The translations under genes and the position numbers were made by a program. 64,000 nucleotides of DNA from JASHPR01 sp963739645 (GTDB lineage: Bacteria; Actinomycetota; Actinomycetes; Streptosporangiales; Streptosporangiaceae): the NCBI GenBank assembly GCA_963739645.1, contig CAVUBM010000060.1:124001-188000 (forward strand). The letters run 5' to 3'. Shown here one piece after another: positions 1 to 10,693 of the stretch. The notes beneath the pieces were generated by a model. It saw nothing but the letters and a program-made list of their open reading frames with translations, did no database searches and had not been told where the DNA came from. Numbering within the stretch: position 1 is the first letter of the stretch; each line of letters opens with the position of its first letter.

Positions 1-1264
1 GTGAGGATGCCGTAGCTCAGGCCGGCCGACCCGCCGGCCGCGGCGAGTAGCAGGCACCCACCGGCTACCGCGACGGAGATATGGCTGAGCGCCCACCGGA
101 TCCGCCCAGTTGCCCTGCTCAGGACGGGTTCGGCCAGGTTCCCCGTCTCTTCGGTCCGCAGCCGGAGTACTGCAGATGTCGAGTACACGGCAGCGGCAAG
201 ACCTGCGATCACCATGAGGGCGGAAAGGTAGGCGTCGGTGATGGTGGCCTGGTACCCGATTCTGAGGAGGTAACGTCTCAGCACGGCACTGCCGCCGATA
301 ATCGAGCCGAACCCGCCCGCGCCCGCGCCGAATGCGGCGAAGGCGATGACGAACGCGGCAAGCCAGGCAGCTAGTACAGGCCGCTGCAGCCGCCACGCCA
401 GGCCGAACGGGCCGCGCAGCAGACCAGAGGCGGTCGGCCGTCCCGGTCGGTCTGGCAGCAGTCCCGCGCTGTGGTCACGCCAGGCCGCGAGCAGGAACGC
501 CGCTGCCACCAAGACGGCGGATGTCGCCAGCGGCAGAGTGAGCACCCACCACCTCTCGCCTGCTGAACCGAACGCGCGGGTGAGTTCCACCCAGCCGAGC
601 GGCGAAAGCCAGGACAGCCAGGACAGGCCGGCCGAACCGGAATCGCCGACCGCGCGCAGTACGAAGGCGGCGCCGAGCGCGGCGATCGCGATGCCGCGGG
701 CGCCCCGCGCGGTGACTGCCAGCTGCGCAGCGACGGCGGCCACGCCGCCGAACACCAGCCCGCACCCGCTGATGGACAGCGCTAGCGCGGCCGAGCCCGC
801 CACCGGCAGCCCCAGCCTCGCTAGCCAGGGGAACGTCAGCAGGGCTATCGCCACGCTGGCCGTCGCGGCAGCCAGGAGCGCCGCGGTGAGCGGCGCCTGC
901 CGCCCCACCGCGGCCGAGCCAACCAGCTCTAGCCGGCCGGCCTCCTCATCGGCGCGGGTGTGTCTGACCACGATGAAGATCGTCAGCAGGACCGCGAAAG
1001 CCGCCCCCCACACGCCCCACCGTGCGGCGAGGAAGGCACCGACCGATGTTCCGTTCAGCCGGCCCAGGAGGAATCGCAGTGCCGGATTCGCGCTGGCCCT
1101 GGTTGCTACCGCAAGCCGGCTGGCGGCGGTCGGGTACAGCACCTTGAGATCGCGGGCGGTGATGGCCAGCAGCGCAGCGATGCCAAAGACGCATGCGGGC
1201 AGCACGACGCTATCGCGGCGGAAGGCGAGCTTGCTGAGCTGCCCGGTGCCAGCGAAGCCGGTCA

Positions 1265-1265
<1 letters not shown>
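1..1265 (-). CDS. ABC-2 type exporter permease, partial (3' end outside window)
   Basis: The frame is open from an ATG at 1265 down to base 1 (about 421 codons), so the C-terminus lies outside the window. The protein has many hydrophobic segments and the motif RHTRADEEAGRLELV, typical of the actinobacterial membrane components described as exporters of polyketide antibiotics (usually about 520-540 residues, 12 TM). The start overlaps the stop of the upstream ATPase by one base, so the two are translationally coupled and should form one transporter in the plasma membrane. The substrate is unknown; a hydrophobic drug or antibiotic is inferred from the family and from the TetR gene at the head of the operon. 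Confidence 0.85.
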
Positions 1266-2166
<901 letters not shown>

Positions 2167-2170
<4 letters not shown>

Positions 2171-2816
2171 ACCGCCTCCCCGGGGCTTTCCATGGAGCGG
2201 GTGGCGAGGAGGAACAGGTCCGCTAGTTCGTGCGCATGGTGGCCGATGTCAAGCGCCGGGTCCCGGGCGAGCTGGGCTGGCATCGTGTTGATGGCGGCAC
2301 GGATCGCCATCGCCACGACATGCGGATCGAAGCCGGCCCGGAACTCGCCGGTGCCCTGGAAGTAGGCGAGCAGTTGCTCGAGCGCGGCCACCCCCGCGTC
2401 CTGGATCGAGAAGTTGTAAGCCGGCTGCCGTCGGCGGCGCGGGCGTTCAGCGCGATCTCGACGATCGCCACCATGTGGTTGCGGTTCTCGCGCATGAAGG
2501 CCAGGTTGGACTCGATGTAGGCCCGCAGCTTGCCCGCGCCAGTCGGCTCGGCTTCGATCCGGGGCTCCATGTACGCCACGCCCCCGGCCACCACCTGAGC
2601 GACCAGCTCCCTGATGAGCTCATCCTTGCTGCCGAAGTGGTAAAGGATCACGCCCTTACTGGTGCCCGCGGTTTCAGCGATGCGGGCCAGAGAGGCCTGC
2701 CCGTACCCCAGCTCCGCGATGGTGTCCATGGCGGCCGCCGCGATCTGCGCGCGGCGTGCGGTCTCGGTGAAGGTCCGGCTGGTCTTCTGACCGATCGAAC
2801 TGTTTCCTGACCGCAT
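2167..2816 (-). CDS. TetR-family regulator of the adjacent ABC exporter (one frameshift)
   Basis: About 216 residues in two frames. The N-terminal helix-turn-helix (residues about 25-75, with ASLARIAETAGTSKG and ILYHFGSKDEL) is in the frame starting at ATG 2816. The ligand-binding part continues in another frame from about 2415 (FSIQDAG, then AALEQLLAYF), so one base seems to be missing near 2415-2420. The product should repress its own operon and sense an exported compound; this is inferred from gene order. The start is supported by a promoter whose -10 lies 7 bases upstream, as in leaderless actinobacterial transcripts. The frameshift may be real or a sequencing error. Confidence 0.85.
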
Positions 2817-2822
2817 GGTCAG
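2807..2822. promoter_or_regulatory. Inverted repeat over the tetR start codon, candidate TetR operator
   Basis: A perfect inverted repeat CTGACC-gcat-GGTCAG covers the tetR start codon and its predicted transcription start. Further GGTCA/GGTCAG half-sites occur at 2836-2841 and 2846-2850. Position and symmetry fit autoregulation of the tetR-exporter operon; binding is inferred. Confidence 0.5.
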
Positions 2823-2851
2823 AAATTAACGTGGTCGGTCAGCAAGGTCAA
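2823..2851 (-). promoter_or_regulatory. Probable leaderless promoter of the tetR operon
   Basis: On the minus strand TTGACC (2851-2846) is followed after 17 bases by TAATTT (2828-2823), matching the actinobacterial -10 pattern TANNNT. The A of the tetR ATG is 7 bases after the -10, where transcription would start, so the mRNA is probably leaderless. No ribosome site is present. Confidence 0.5.
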
Positions 2852-2983
2852 CTCCCGGCCACGTGCCCGGGTAGATGGTCAGGCACGTGTGCGTGATGCG
2901 GCGAGCACAGCTGCTATTGACGGAGAGCGCTGTCCAGCCAGGGACCGGGTCTGACCGAGCCCGCCGGGTCGGTAACCGCGGAG

Positions 2984-4745
2984 TCAGGTGCTCGCAGGTT
3001 TTCGCTGTGCGGTGCGGTAGAGGTCGATCAGCTCGCCGGTGGTGGTGGCGTCTTGCGGGGCCTTGTCGTCGCGCCATCGTCCGGTGAACCGGGGGAACCG
3101 CATCGCCAGCCCGGCGTCCTGCTTGATCTGCCCCCAGCCGGCGGTATAGGTCGGTGAGAGGGTCAGCTCGGCGCTGAGTATCTCCAGCACGAGCCCGGGT
3201 TCGAACCACACGTCGGGCTGCTGGCGGGCGTCGACCCGGGCGGGCCGCTGCGGCCGGGCCAGCGGCGCCAGCCTGGCGGGCAGCGCGGCCAGCTCGGCGT
3301 CGGAGAAGCCGGTGCCGCACTTGGTCACCGCGGCGAAGGCGTCGGCGTCCGGGTCGTAGGCGGCGAGCAGCAGCGCACCGTAGACGCCGTGGCGGCGGCC
3401 GCGCCCGGCGAACGCACCGACCACCACCAGGTCGACGGTGTCGGACAGCTCGGTTCGGTAGTCCCGCTTGAGCTTGATCCACATCCAGCCGCGCGCGCCG
3501 GCCTGGTAGGTGCGCGGCCGGGCTCACCGACTTGCACACCAGTCCCTCGCATCCGTCGGTGACCGCTTGCTCGAACGCCCTCTCCAGCGCGGCGGGGGTG
3601 TCGACCTGGGTGGCGGTGGTGAGCCGGAGCTGGGGAGAGACGGTGATGGCCTCGGCCAGTGCGGCCCGCCGCTGCGGGTAGGGCAATCGGGTGAGGTCCT
3701 GGCCGTCGGCGAACAGCAGCTCGAAGCAGAACAGGCCTACCGGCACATCACGCACCGCCTCGGTGATGCCGTGCTTGCGCCGGCGGAACATGACCTCCTG
3801 GAACGGACGCAGCTCCCCGGCGGCCGCGTCGAACGCGACGACCTCCCCCTCCACGATCGCCTCGGCCGGGCCCAGCCCCGCGGTCAGCACCTTCACGACG
3901 TCGGGGAACTGGGTGGCCACCCGCTCCAGCCGCCGGGTGAATAGCTCGATCTTCCCGTCGGCGGTCTTGTGCGCCTGGACCCGGACGCCGTCGTATTTGT
4001 ACTCGGCTGCGCACTGCCCGCCCAGCTTGGCCAGGATCTCCCCGGCGTCGGACAGCCGCTGGGCGAGCATGGCCCGCACCGGGTTACCCGGGCGCACCTG
4101 CAGCTGCTCGACCGCCGCCACCCCGCCGGTGACCAACGTGGCGGCGACCTGGCCGAGGTCGCAGCAGATGTTGTAGGCGCGTTCCAGCACCGGGCGAGCG
4201 GCCCGCCCGCCGGCGTGCACCTGCGCGAGCGCGTCCAGGATGGTGGGCGTGCCGATCCCCAGCCGCAGCCCCCCGGTGACCAGGCGCAGCAGGTAGCGGG
4301 CCTCCAGCGGCGTGGCCTGGCCGAGCAGCCCGGCCAGAAGGTCCAGCTTGCGGCCCTGCGAGCCCGGTCCCTCGGCCCCGGCGATCTGGTGCAGGGTCTC
4401 GACGACGGCCGTGACCGACAAGCTGGCGAGCCGGCCGGGCGCGGTCACGGTCAGCAGCTGCTCGGCGGTCTGGCCAAGGTCACCGGTCTCCCGCACACTC
4501 GCGGCCACCTGCTCGGGGCCAGTGCCGGCGGCGGTGGCGACCGCACGGACGGCGAGCTTTTCGGCCAGGCCCAGGTCCACGCCGGCGAACTCCGGCGCGA
4601 TCAGGCCCTGGCACAGGTAACAAACTGTCGGCAGCAACGCGGCCGGGGTCGCCGCCAGCAGGTCAGCCAGACGGTCGGTCAGCGCCAGCCGGCCACCGGT
4701 CTGCTCCAGATCGCGGTAGGCCTCGGCGACGACCTCATACCTCAC
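2984..4745 (-). CDS. ATP-dependent DNA ligase (one frameshift)
   Basis: Seals DNA nicks with ATP. GTG start at 4745 with AAGGGAG just upstream. Residues 1-170 form the N-terminal DNA-binding domain; the adenylation motif EYKYDGVR gives nucleotidyl lysine K250; motifs such as IVEGEVVAFD and EGLVCKS follow. Near 3512 the frame changes and the OB-fold part continues (WIKLKRDYRTELSDTVDLVVVG at the junction; GRWRDDKAPQD near the end). Total about 586 residues, somewhat longer than mycobacterial LigB (about 507). It belongs to the archaeal-like LigB group and would be accessory to the NAD-dependent LigA. It stands alone, with about 170 bases to the tetR start. Confidence 0.88.
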
Positions 4746-4795
4746 AGCGCTCCCTTCACTTCACTCGATCATGACACGTCGCCAGGCACCTCCCC

Positions 4796-4910
4796 GGCGC
4801 AGGCTGCGTGCACGTAGTGCTGGAAGCTGGCAGGAGCCGCTCCTGGGGCGGTAGTCGCCCGCGGTCGATCCAGCTGTCGGCCACCCCGGCCTGGGCGGCC
4901 CCGACCAGTG
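4796..4910 (-). pseudogene. Relic of a Rieske oxygenase C-terminus
   Basis: This stretch matches 16128-16243, the end of the intact Rieske oxygenase gene, at about 92% by eye (about nine differences, including a one-base deletion). On the minus strand it still reads QAGVADSWIDRGRLPPQERLL against QAGVAGSWIDRGRILPQERLL in the intact gene. No other part of an oxygenase is present between the ligase and the LuxR gene, so this is a decayed remnant of a related gene or duplication. The rest of 4746-5026 holds no recognisable gene. Confidence 0.65.
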
Positions 4911-5026
4911 GGAGCCCGTTCTCAGAAGATCGACGCTGTTCCCTGCTGGCAGCGCCGAGAGCTACGCCAGCAACACGGATGACGCGTGCAGAACGTCCAG
5001 TTCTGGGAAAGCGTTTCCGCGTCGCG

Positions 5027-5737
5027 TTAGCGCCACGTGGCATCTGGGTAGATCTTGGCGACTGCTGCTGTCCGGCTGGAGACCCCTAACCGGGCGAACG
5101 CGTTCTCCAGGTGTTTGCGCACGGTGGCGGGTGACAGCCCGAGCTGGCAGGCGATCGCGATGTTGTCATGGCCGACGGCGACTAAGCGGAGGAGTTCGCA
5201 TTGCCGCCCGGTCAGCAGCCGCGTGGCGGCACGGCGGCTCTGCAGGCGAAGCGCGTCGGCGATGTGCGGCTGGAGCAGCACGGCCATGTCCCGGTCTGCG
5301 TCGCTGAAAGGGCGGCCAGGCCCTCGGAAGAACACCAGCCGGCGGGCGACGCCGGGGGCCGCCGGAAGCGGCATGATCAGCTCCATGCCAACCCCGCGAG
5401 GGGCCAAGCATTCGTTGTACATGCCGGTTGAGTGCTGCCACAACTCGTCGTGGGGGTTTTCGGCCTCGATGGGCAGCAAATCCACAAGGGCGCCATCATG
5501 CGCGCGGACATCGAGATCATTGAAGGTGACGTAGTCGGCGGGCAGAATCCGCAGCAAGGCGCTGGTAACGCTGGGGTCGAGGAGCACGAAAGCATCGCCG
5601 TCACGCGCCTTCTGTAAGGCGCCTATGGCTTGAAGCACCCCCACCAGATCCACACATACCACCAACGTGTTTCCGCCAGCATAAGACAAATGTCGTATGG
5701 CGTCTTCCCTTGCGGTGGGTAGAGGATCGCAGAGCAA
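5027..5737 (-). CDS. LuxR-family transcriptional regulator
   Basis: 236 residues from a TTG at 5737; the start is uncertain because no ATG/GTG with a good ribosome site fits. The C-terminal about 60 residues are a LuxR (GerE) helix-turn-helix: LTGRQCELLRLVAVG, LGLSPATVRKHLENAF, LGVSSRTAAVAKI. The N-terminal 160 residues look like a GAF/PAS-type sensor region without a phospho-acceptor signature. It is divergent from the haloperoxidase-like gene at 5906, whose expression it may control (inference). Confidence 0.78.
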   Translation of the reverse strand: MLCDPLPTAREDAIRHLSYAGGNTLVVCVDLVGVLQAIGALQKARDGDAFVLLDPSVTSALLRILPADYVTFNDLDVRAHDGALVDLLPIEAENPHDELWQHSTGMYNECLAPRGVGMELIMPLPAAPGVARRLVFFRGPGRPFSDADRDMAVLLQPHIADALRLQSRRAATRLLTGRQCELLRLVAVGHDNIAIACQLGLSPATVRKHLENAFARLGVSSRTAAVAKIYPDATWR

Positions 5738-5905
5738 CGCGGGTCATTGGGATCGTTCGCCGCTGCGAACGACAGCCAGTTCCGCAGGGGACTGTCATGA
5801 ACGAGACCACGCTGGCGTGCCTTCGCCCGCAGGGCAGCCACGGCGCCGCCTTTAACGTCCAGTCGCCGCCTCCTACTACGGTGACATGCCGGCTGGGGGT
5901 GCTCG

Positions 5906-7237
5906 ATGAAGCGCTCGCTATTTACGGTTCCCGTCAATTCCGTGCGACTCGGCCGTCATGCCTGCCGGCTGCTCGGTCTGGGCGTCGCCGTGATGCTGGC
6001 TGCCGCCTTGAGCGGTGGGACCGCGCACGCGGTAGCGGCGGCCGGGCCTGTCGAGGATGCAGCTGTGGTCTCGGACTGGAACGCGACCGCGGTGACTACG
6101 CTGACTGGCGACACGAGCAAGGTGCCGCAGGAATGGCCCCTGTACCTGGCGTTCATGCACGCCGCCATTTATGACGCGGTGATCGGCGTGGAGGGCGGCT
6201 ACCAGCCGTATCTCTTCGATGACCGCGCTCCGGCTGGCGCCTCGGCTACCGCAGCGGCCGCGGCCGCGGCGCACAAAATCCTGGAGACCTACTCGCCGTA
6301 CGCGCAATCCGCGCTGGACGCGGCCCTGGCCGCGACGCTCGCCGGGATACCGGACGGGACGGCGAAGGCTGACGGCATTGCCTTCGGTGAGCGGGTGGCT
6401 CAGGAACTGATCGACGCGCGCGCCCATGACGGCCGGAACGCTCCGGTGTTCTTCACCAAGCCGCCGGCGCCAGGGGTGTGGCGGCCGACACCACCCGCGT
6501 TCGCGCCGATGGCCGTGCCCTGGCTAGGCGGGGTGACGCCGCTGCTGGTGCACAGCGCGACGCAGTTCGCCCCGCCGCCGCCGCCGACCCTTACCTCCAG
6601 GCGCTACACGCGTGATTTCGCCGAAGTGAAGGCGTTCGGCTCGGCCACCTCGACGGTGCGGACGGCCGATCAAACCGCCACCGCGCTGTTCTTCTCCGGC
6701 AGCGCCCCGGTCCAGTTCAACACCGCGCTGCGAGACCAGGCCGCCAGCCGCGGCCTGAATATCGTCCAGTCCGCGCGGATGTTCGCCGCGGTCGACATGA
6801 CCGTGAGCGATGCGCTCGTGACCGCGTGGCGGGCGAAGCTGTTCTACGGCATCTGGCGGCCCAGCACAGCCATCCAGCTGGCCGACACCGACGGCAACCC
6901 GGCAACAACCGCCGATCCCACCTGGACGCCGTTGCTCGTCAACCCGAACTATCCGGACTACGTCAGCGGGTACAACAGCATCACTGCGTCCTTCACCCGC
7001 GCGCTGGAGGAACTGTTCGGCCGCCGGCACCTGAACCTCACCCTGACCTCCACCGCCGTGCCCGGGGCCACCCGCCACTACGACAGCGGAGCGGCCCTGC
7101 GCACGGATGTCGTGAACGCGCGAGTATGGCTGGGCATCCACTTCCGCTTCGCCGATGTCGCCGCTCGCAACCTCGGAGTACGCCTCGCCGACTGGACCCT
7201 CCGTCATTACTTCCAGCCGGTCAGGCACCACAACTGA
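5906..7237 (+). CDS. Secreted vanadium-dependent haloperoxidase/PAP2-like protein
   Basis: 443 residues with a Sec-type signal peptide (cut probably after GGTAHA, about residue 43). The fold signature of the acid phosphatase/vanadium haloperoxidase superfamily is present: K311-x6-R318-P (KLFYGIWRP) and R-x5-H412 (RVWLGIHF). The middle motif, normally SGH, reads SGYNS with tyrosine 356 at the position of the usual histidine, and the serine of the third motif is alanine. The anion pocket is therefore partly kept but the usual general acid-base residue is absent, so catalysis is doubtful or altered. A weak GGGGGTG ribosome site precedes the ATG. Confidence 0.82.
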   Translation: MKRSLFTVPVNSVRLGRHACRLLGLGVAVMLAAALSGGTAHAVAAAGPVEDAAVVSDWNATAVTTLTGDTSKVPQEWPLYLAFMHAAIYDAVIGVEGGYQPYLFDDRAPAGASATAAAAAAAHKILETYSPYAQSALDAALAATLAGIPDGTAKADGIAFGERVAQELIDARAHDGRNAPVFFTKPPAPGVWRPTPPAFAPMAVPWLGGVTPLLVHSATQFAPPPPPTLTSRRYTRDFAEVKAFGSATSTVRTADQTATALFFSGSAPVQFNTALRDQAASRGLNIVQSARMFAAVDMTVSDALVTAWRAKLFYGIWRPSTAIQLADTDGNPATTADPTWTPLLVNPNYPDYVSGYNSITASFTRALEELFGRRHLNLTLTSTAVPGATRHYDSGAALRTDVVNARVWLGIHFRFADVAARNLGVRLADWTLRHYFQPVRHHN

Positions 7238-7260
7238 CCGAGCCACCCACACGCGAAGCC

Positions 7261-8070
7261 CTACCGGGGGAGGAAGTCCAGGAGAAGCCGGTTGATCGTG
7301 CCGGGAGCCTCCAGCTGCATCCAGTGACCAGGGCCCTCGACCCGCTCATAGCGCCACGGACCAGCCACGTTCTCGGCCGAATCGGTCATCTGTGTCTCGG
7401 TGAGGGCTATGTCACCGCTGCTCCATATCCCCATGGTCGGCGCCTGAATGGCCGGCAACGCCAAGGGGGGCGCCACCCACGACTCGGGAGGGACGTTGGC
7501 CCGGTACCAGTTGAGAGCAGGCGTCAGAGACTTGGTGGCCTCCAGCTCGGTGATGATGGCCTGGGAGTCCGGGTGGCGGGCCCAGGAGCGGAAGTTGGCC
7601 CAGTCGTTGTCGCTGAGCCACTGCTCGGCGACACCGGCGAACTGGAACAAGAGCATGTACCAGGACTTCTCGTGCTGTTCCAGCGTCCTTCGGAATGTCG
7701 CGGGGTGGCCGACCGACAGCACGGCGAGATGATCGACCCGGTCAGGTACCAGCGATGCGAATACCCATCCCAGTGCCGCTCCCCAGTCGTGGCCCACGAC
7801 ATGAGCCCGCTCCACCCCGGCGTCGCTCAAGACGGCCATGACGTCTCCGACCAGCAAGGGAAAGGAGTACGCATCGGCGGTCTCGGGCTTGTCCGAGCGC
7901 CCGTAGCCACGCAGATCAGGGACGATGACCCGGAACCCGGCGTCGGCCAGGACCGGGACCTGGTGGCGCCAGAGCCGTCCCGAGTCGGGGAACCCATGCA
8001 ACAGGATCACCGGCCGGCCCTCCCCGGTCACCTGGTACTCGATGCCCGCTTCGCCTGCTTCGACTCTCAT
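7261..8070 (-). CDS. Alpha/beta hydrolase, epoxide hydrolase-like
   Basis: 269 residues from ATG 8070 (MRVEAGEAGIEY). HGFPDSGRLWRHQ supplies the oxyanion-hole HGxP motif; the nucleophile elbow VGHDWGAALG has Asp as nucleophile, typical of soluble epoxide hydrolases and haloalkane dehalogenases; the C-terminal GPGHWMQLEAP holds the catalytic histidine. Ten bases downstream of the FAD oxidoreductase stop, so the two are probably co-transcribed. The pair suggests oxidation of a substrate followed by hydrolysis, but the substrate is not evident. The frame is open further upstream, but that part is only antisense composition of the neighbour. Confidence 0.88.
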   Translation of the reverse strand: MRVEAGEAGIEYQVTGEGRPVILLHGFPDSGRLWRHQVPVLADAGFRVIVPDLRGYGRSDKPETADAYSFPLLVGDVMAVLSDAGVERAHVVGHDWGAALGWVFASLVPDRVDHLAVLSVGHPATFRRTLEQHEKSWYMLLFQFAGVAEQWLSDNDWANFRSWARHPDSQAIITELEATKSLTPALNWYRANVPPESWVAPPLALPAIQAPTMGIWSSGDIALTETQMTDSAENVAGPWRYERVEGPGHWMQLEAPGTINRLLLDFLPR

Positions 8071-8080
8071 AAGTCCGCCC

Positions 8081-9550
8081 CTAATCACCGGCGACAATGG
8101 ACAACAGCTCGGCACGGCTCGGAGCCGGGATCGGCTCGTCACGCCACTCTGCGCCCAAGGCGGTGACCTTGTCGAGCAAGCCCGGCCGGGCCGCCACGTC
8201 AGGCGCCCGGCCCAGCAGCATGGCGACGGTGACGAAGCCCCGCAGGCAGTCGGGGTCCTTGAAAGCGGCATTGGCCAGGGCTTGGCCAATCTCCCAGCTG
8301 GGATCGCGCGGGTGGTACTGGCCACCGTCGATGAGAGCATCGATCTCCGCCAGACGGTGACGGTCGCCCGCCACTGTGTCGCGGTACCAGGGCTCGACCA
8401 TCTCGGCTGTGGCGCGGTGGAAGGAACAGGCGAACTCCCAGGGATCACCGAGGGCGGTCGCGGCGATCACGTCGCGCAAAAGCACGGCCTGCAGCATCCC
8501 GATCGAGGCGCCCCTGCCCACCGTCGGATTAGAGCACGCCCAGGCATCGCCGGCCGCTACCACCCCGGTAGCCACGGGAGCGCCGTCGACCATGAGGTTT
8601 CGGTGGCGATCCTCAATCCCGGCCATGGCCATGACCCGGTCGTCGATCGGCTCCCCATCCAGCCAGTGCGCGACCAGCGGCAAGGACCGGACAGCCTTCT
8701 CCCAGATCGCAGGGTCGCGCAGCAGGTGCAGCGCCTTGTCCTTGGCGCTAATCACCAGCGTGACGCTCCACGTGCCGTTGTCGGCCGGCAGCGTCAGGGC
8801 CGAGACGGTGCCCAGGTGCGTGAGAAAGCCCCCTAGCGCCGGGGGAATGCTGCCGTCGGCAGAGCGGAAGTGCCGGCCGTAGTAGATGAAACCGGAGTCA
8901 TCGAGCTCATCGTGGGAGGGCCGGGCCCCGATCTCCTCGAGCCAGGAGGGCAGCGGTGAGCGCCGCCCGGTCATGTCCACGACCAGGTCGGCGGTTATCT
9001 TCTCGCCCGTGCCGAGGCGAACCCCAGCCACGTGCGGCACGCCGTGATGAGCGGAAGGCCCAGTGACGAGGCCCACGGCGGCAGTCCCTCTTCTGATCTC
9101 CAGGTGCGGGGCGCGGTCGGCCACTGACGCGACGGCCGCCTCGACCACGCATCGCCGGCCGGAGATGCACTCAAACGCGTCATCCTCCTCGCGGGCCGGG
9201 CCCCTGAGCGCCTCCGGCGCATCCAGAACAGGATTGCGGCAAACGGCTCCTGCGGCGACCAATTCCTTCTTCACCTCGGGTAGCTCCGACTCGAGGAGGC
9301 CGCGATAGCGGGCCAGGAAGAAGTGCGGAAGCCGGAACTGGTTGACCCCTTTGCGCTGCCAGCTGCGCCAGATCTCGTCAGCCCCTGCCGGGGGGTCCTC
9401 GGCGTCTCGTTCCAGGACCGTCACCTCATGGCCATCCCGGCCAAGCAGAACGGCAGCACCGAGGCCGACGACCCCAGCACCGACAATCACGATCTTGGCG
9501 ATGGCAACCCGCCCCCTCTGGGATATGCCTGTGACCTTTCCCTCAGTCAA
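8081..9550 (-). CDS. FAD-dependent oxidoreductase/monooxygenase
   Basis: 489 residues from a TTG at 9550; an in-frame stop lies just upstream and no ATG/GTG precedes the FAD motif. The dinucleotide fingerprint IVIVGAGVVGLGAA lies near residue 20, followed by an acidic VTVLERD, and the second FAD motif reads VVAAGDAWACSNP then GRGASIGM. This is the flavin hydroxylase/geranylgeranyl-reductase-like group. It precedes the epoxide-hydrolase-like gene by 10 bases. Substrate unknown. Confidence 0.85.
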   Translation of the reverse strand: MTEGKVTGISQRGRVAIAKIVIVGAGVVGLGAAVLLGRDGHEVTVLERDAEDPPAGADEIWRSWQRKGVNQFRLPHFFLARYRGLLESELPEVKKELVAAGAVCRNPVLDAPEALRGPAREEDDAFECISGRRCVVEAAVASVADRAPHLEIRRGTAAVGLVTGPSAHHGVPHVAGVRLGTGEKITADLVVDMTGRRSPLPSWLEEIGARPSHDELDDSGFIYYGRHFRSADGSIPPALGGFLTHLGTVSALTLPADNGTWSVTLVISAKDKALHLLRDPAIWEKAVRSLPLVAHWLDGEPIDDRVMAMAGIEDRHRNLMVDGAPVATGVVAAGDAWACSNPTVGRGASIGMLQAVLLRDVIAATALGDPWEFACSFHRATAEMVEPWYRDTVAGDRHRLAEIDALIDGGQYHPRDPSWEIGQALANAAFKDPDCLRGFVTVAMLLGRAPDVAARPGLLDKVTALGAEWRDEPIPAPSRAELLSIVAGD

Positions 9551-9656
9551 CAGAACTCAATTGCGCATCACACGAAGACGCGGTGGAGGTGGGGTGGAGG
9601 CGTCAACGGCGAAGGTCAACTGTCTGCCGGCGGCGCCTGCACCAGCTAGCCGCCGC

Positions 9657-10548
9657 TCATCTCGACGTGCTGTCGATCTCGCGCAGCCAGCGGCCGATCC
9701 GCTCGACGGCCTCGTCCGCCTCCGGCAGCAGCCCGGCGAACGCGTGCCAGACATGCGGCATCTCCGCCCAGATTTCGAGCGTCACGTCGACCCCCGCAGC
9801 CTGCGCCGCCGCGGCGAACCGGACGGAGTCGTCGCGCAGGATCTCGGCGTCCCCGGCCTGGATCAGGACCGGCGGCAGGCCGCGCAGGTCGGCGTAGAGC
9901 GGCGAGGCGTAAGGGTGCCGGGCATCCTGCCCGGCCAGGTACCAGTCCGCCGCCTCCCGCGCGCCATCCGGCGTGAGCATCACATCGACCGCCGCCCGGC
10001 TGCGCACCGACTCGCCGCCCAGGTCCAGGTCAGTCCACGGCGAGATGACGACGGCCGCGCCGGGCAGAGGGTCGCCGGCGTCACGCAGCGCCACGAGCGC
10101 CGCGAGGGCCAGGCCGCCACCTGAGGAGTCGCCGCCGATGACGACCTGCCGGGCGGGCGTGCCGTCGGCGATCAGCCAGCGGTAGGCGGTCAGCGCGTCC
10201 TCGAGGGCCGCCGGGAACGGATGCTCGGGGGCCAGGCGGTAGCCGGCGCTGAGCACCCGCGCCTGCGCCGCCGCCGACAGCAGCGCGAGCAGGCCCCGGA
10301 GCCGGGCGGGCGAGCCGAAGTGGTAGGCGCCGCCGTGGAAGTACAGCACCACCCGCTCGCTCGTCACCCCGGCCGCGACCACCCACTCGGCCGGAACGCC
10401 ATTCGCGTCGACCGAGTCGACCTGCGTGCCCGCGGGCGGCGGCGCGCCCGGCCGACCCCATCAGCGCACGGCGCTCCTGGAGCGTCAGGGTGCCCAGGTC
10501 AGCGCTGCTCACGAGGTCAAGCACGGCCTCGAGCTCCTCACTAGCCAT
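9657..10548 (-). CDS. HSL-family alpha/beta hydrolase (esterase), one frameshift
   Basis: About 296 residues. The N-terminus MASEELEAVLDLVSS starts at ATG 10548; near 10445 the frame changes and continues as VDANGVPAEWVVAAG. Family IV (hormone-sensitive lipase) features are clear: HGGAYHFGS (oxyanion hole), GDSSGGG (nucleophile Ser), an Asp in IQAGDAEIL and a His in EMPHVWHAF. It probably hydrolyses short-chain esters in the cytoplasm. The 145 bases upstream (10549-10693) hold no gene. Confidence 0.86.
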
Positions 10549-10693
10549 CTTGGCATCCCCTCCGTCGGCGGCCCCGTCGGAATCTTCACAGCCCGGGACC
10601 CGGCCGGCAACCGAATAACCGCCCGTCGCCGGGCTGGCCCGCGTGCCGCCAGCGCCCGGAACTTAGCGGCTCCCCGGTCACCCCCTAGCGGCC

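Noticed and set aside
8071..8448. N-terminal extension of the epoxide-hydrolase-like gene
   Set aside because: It overlaps the 3' end of the FAD oxidoreductase out of frame and has biased composition; ATG 8070 begins the family's usual N-terminus.
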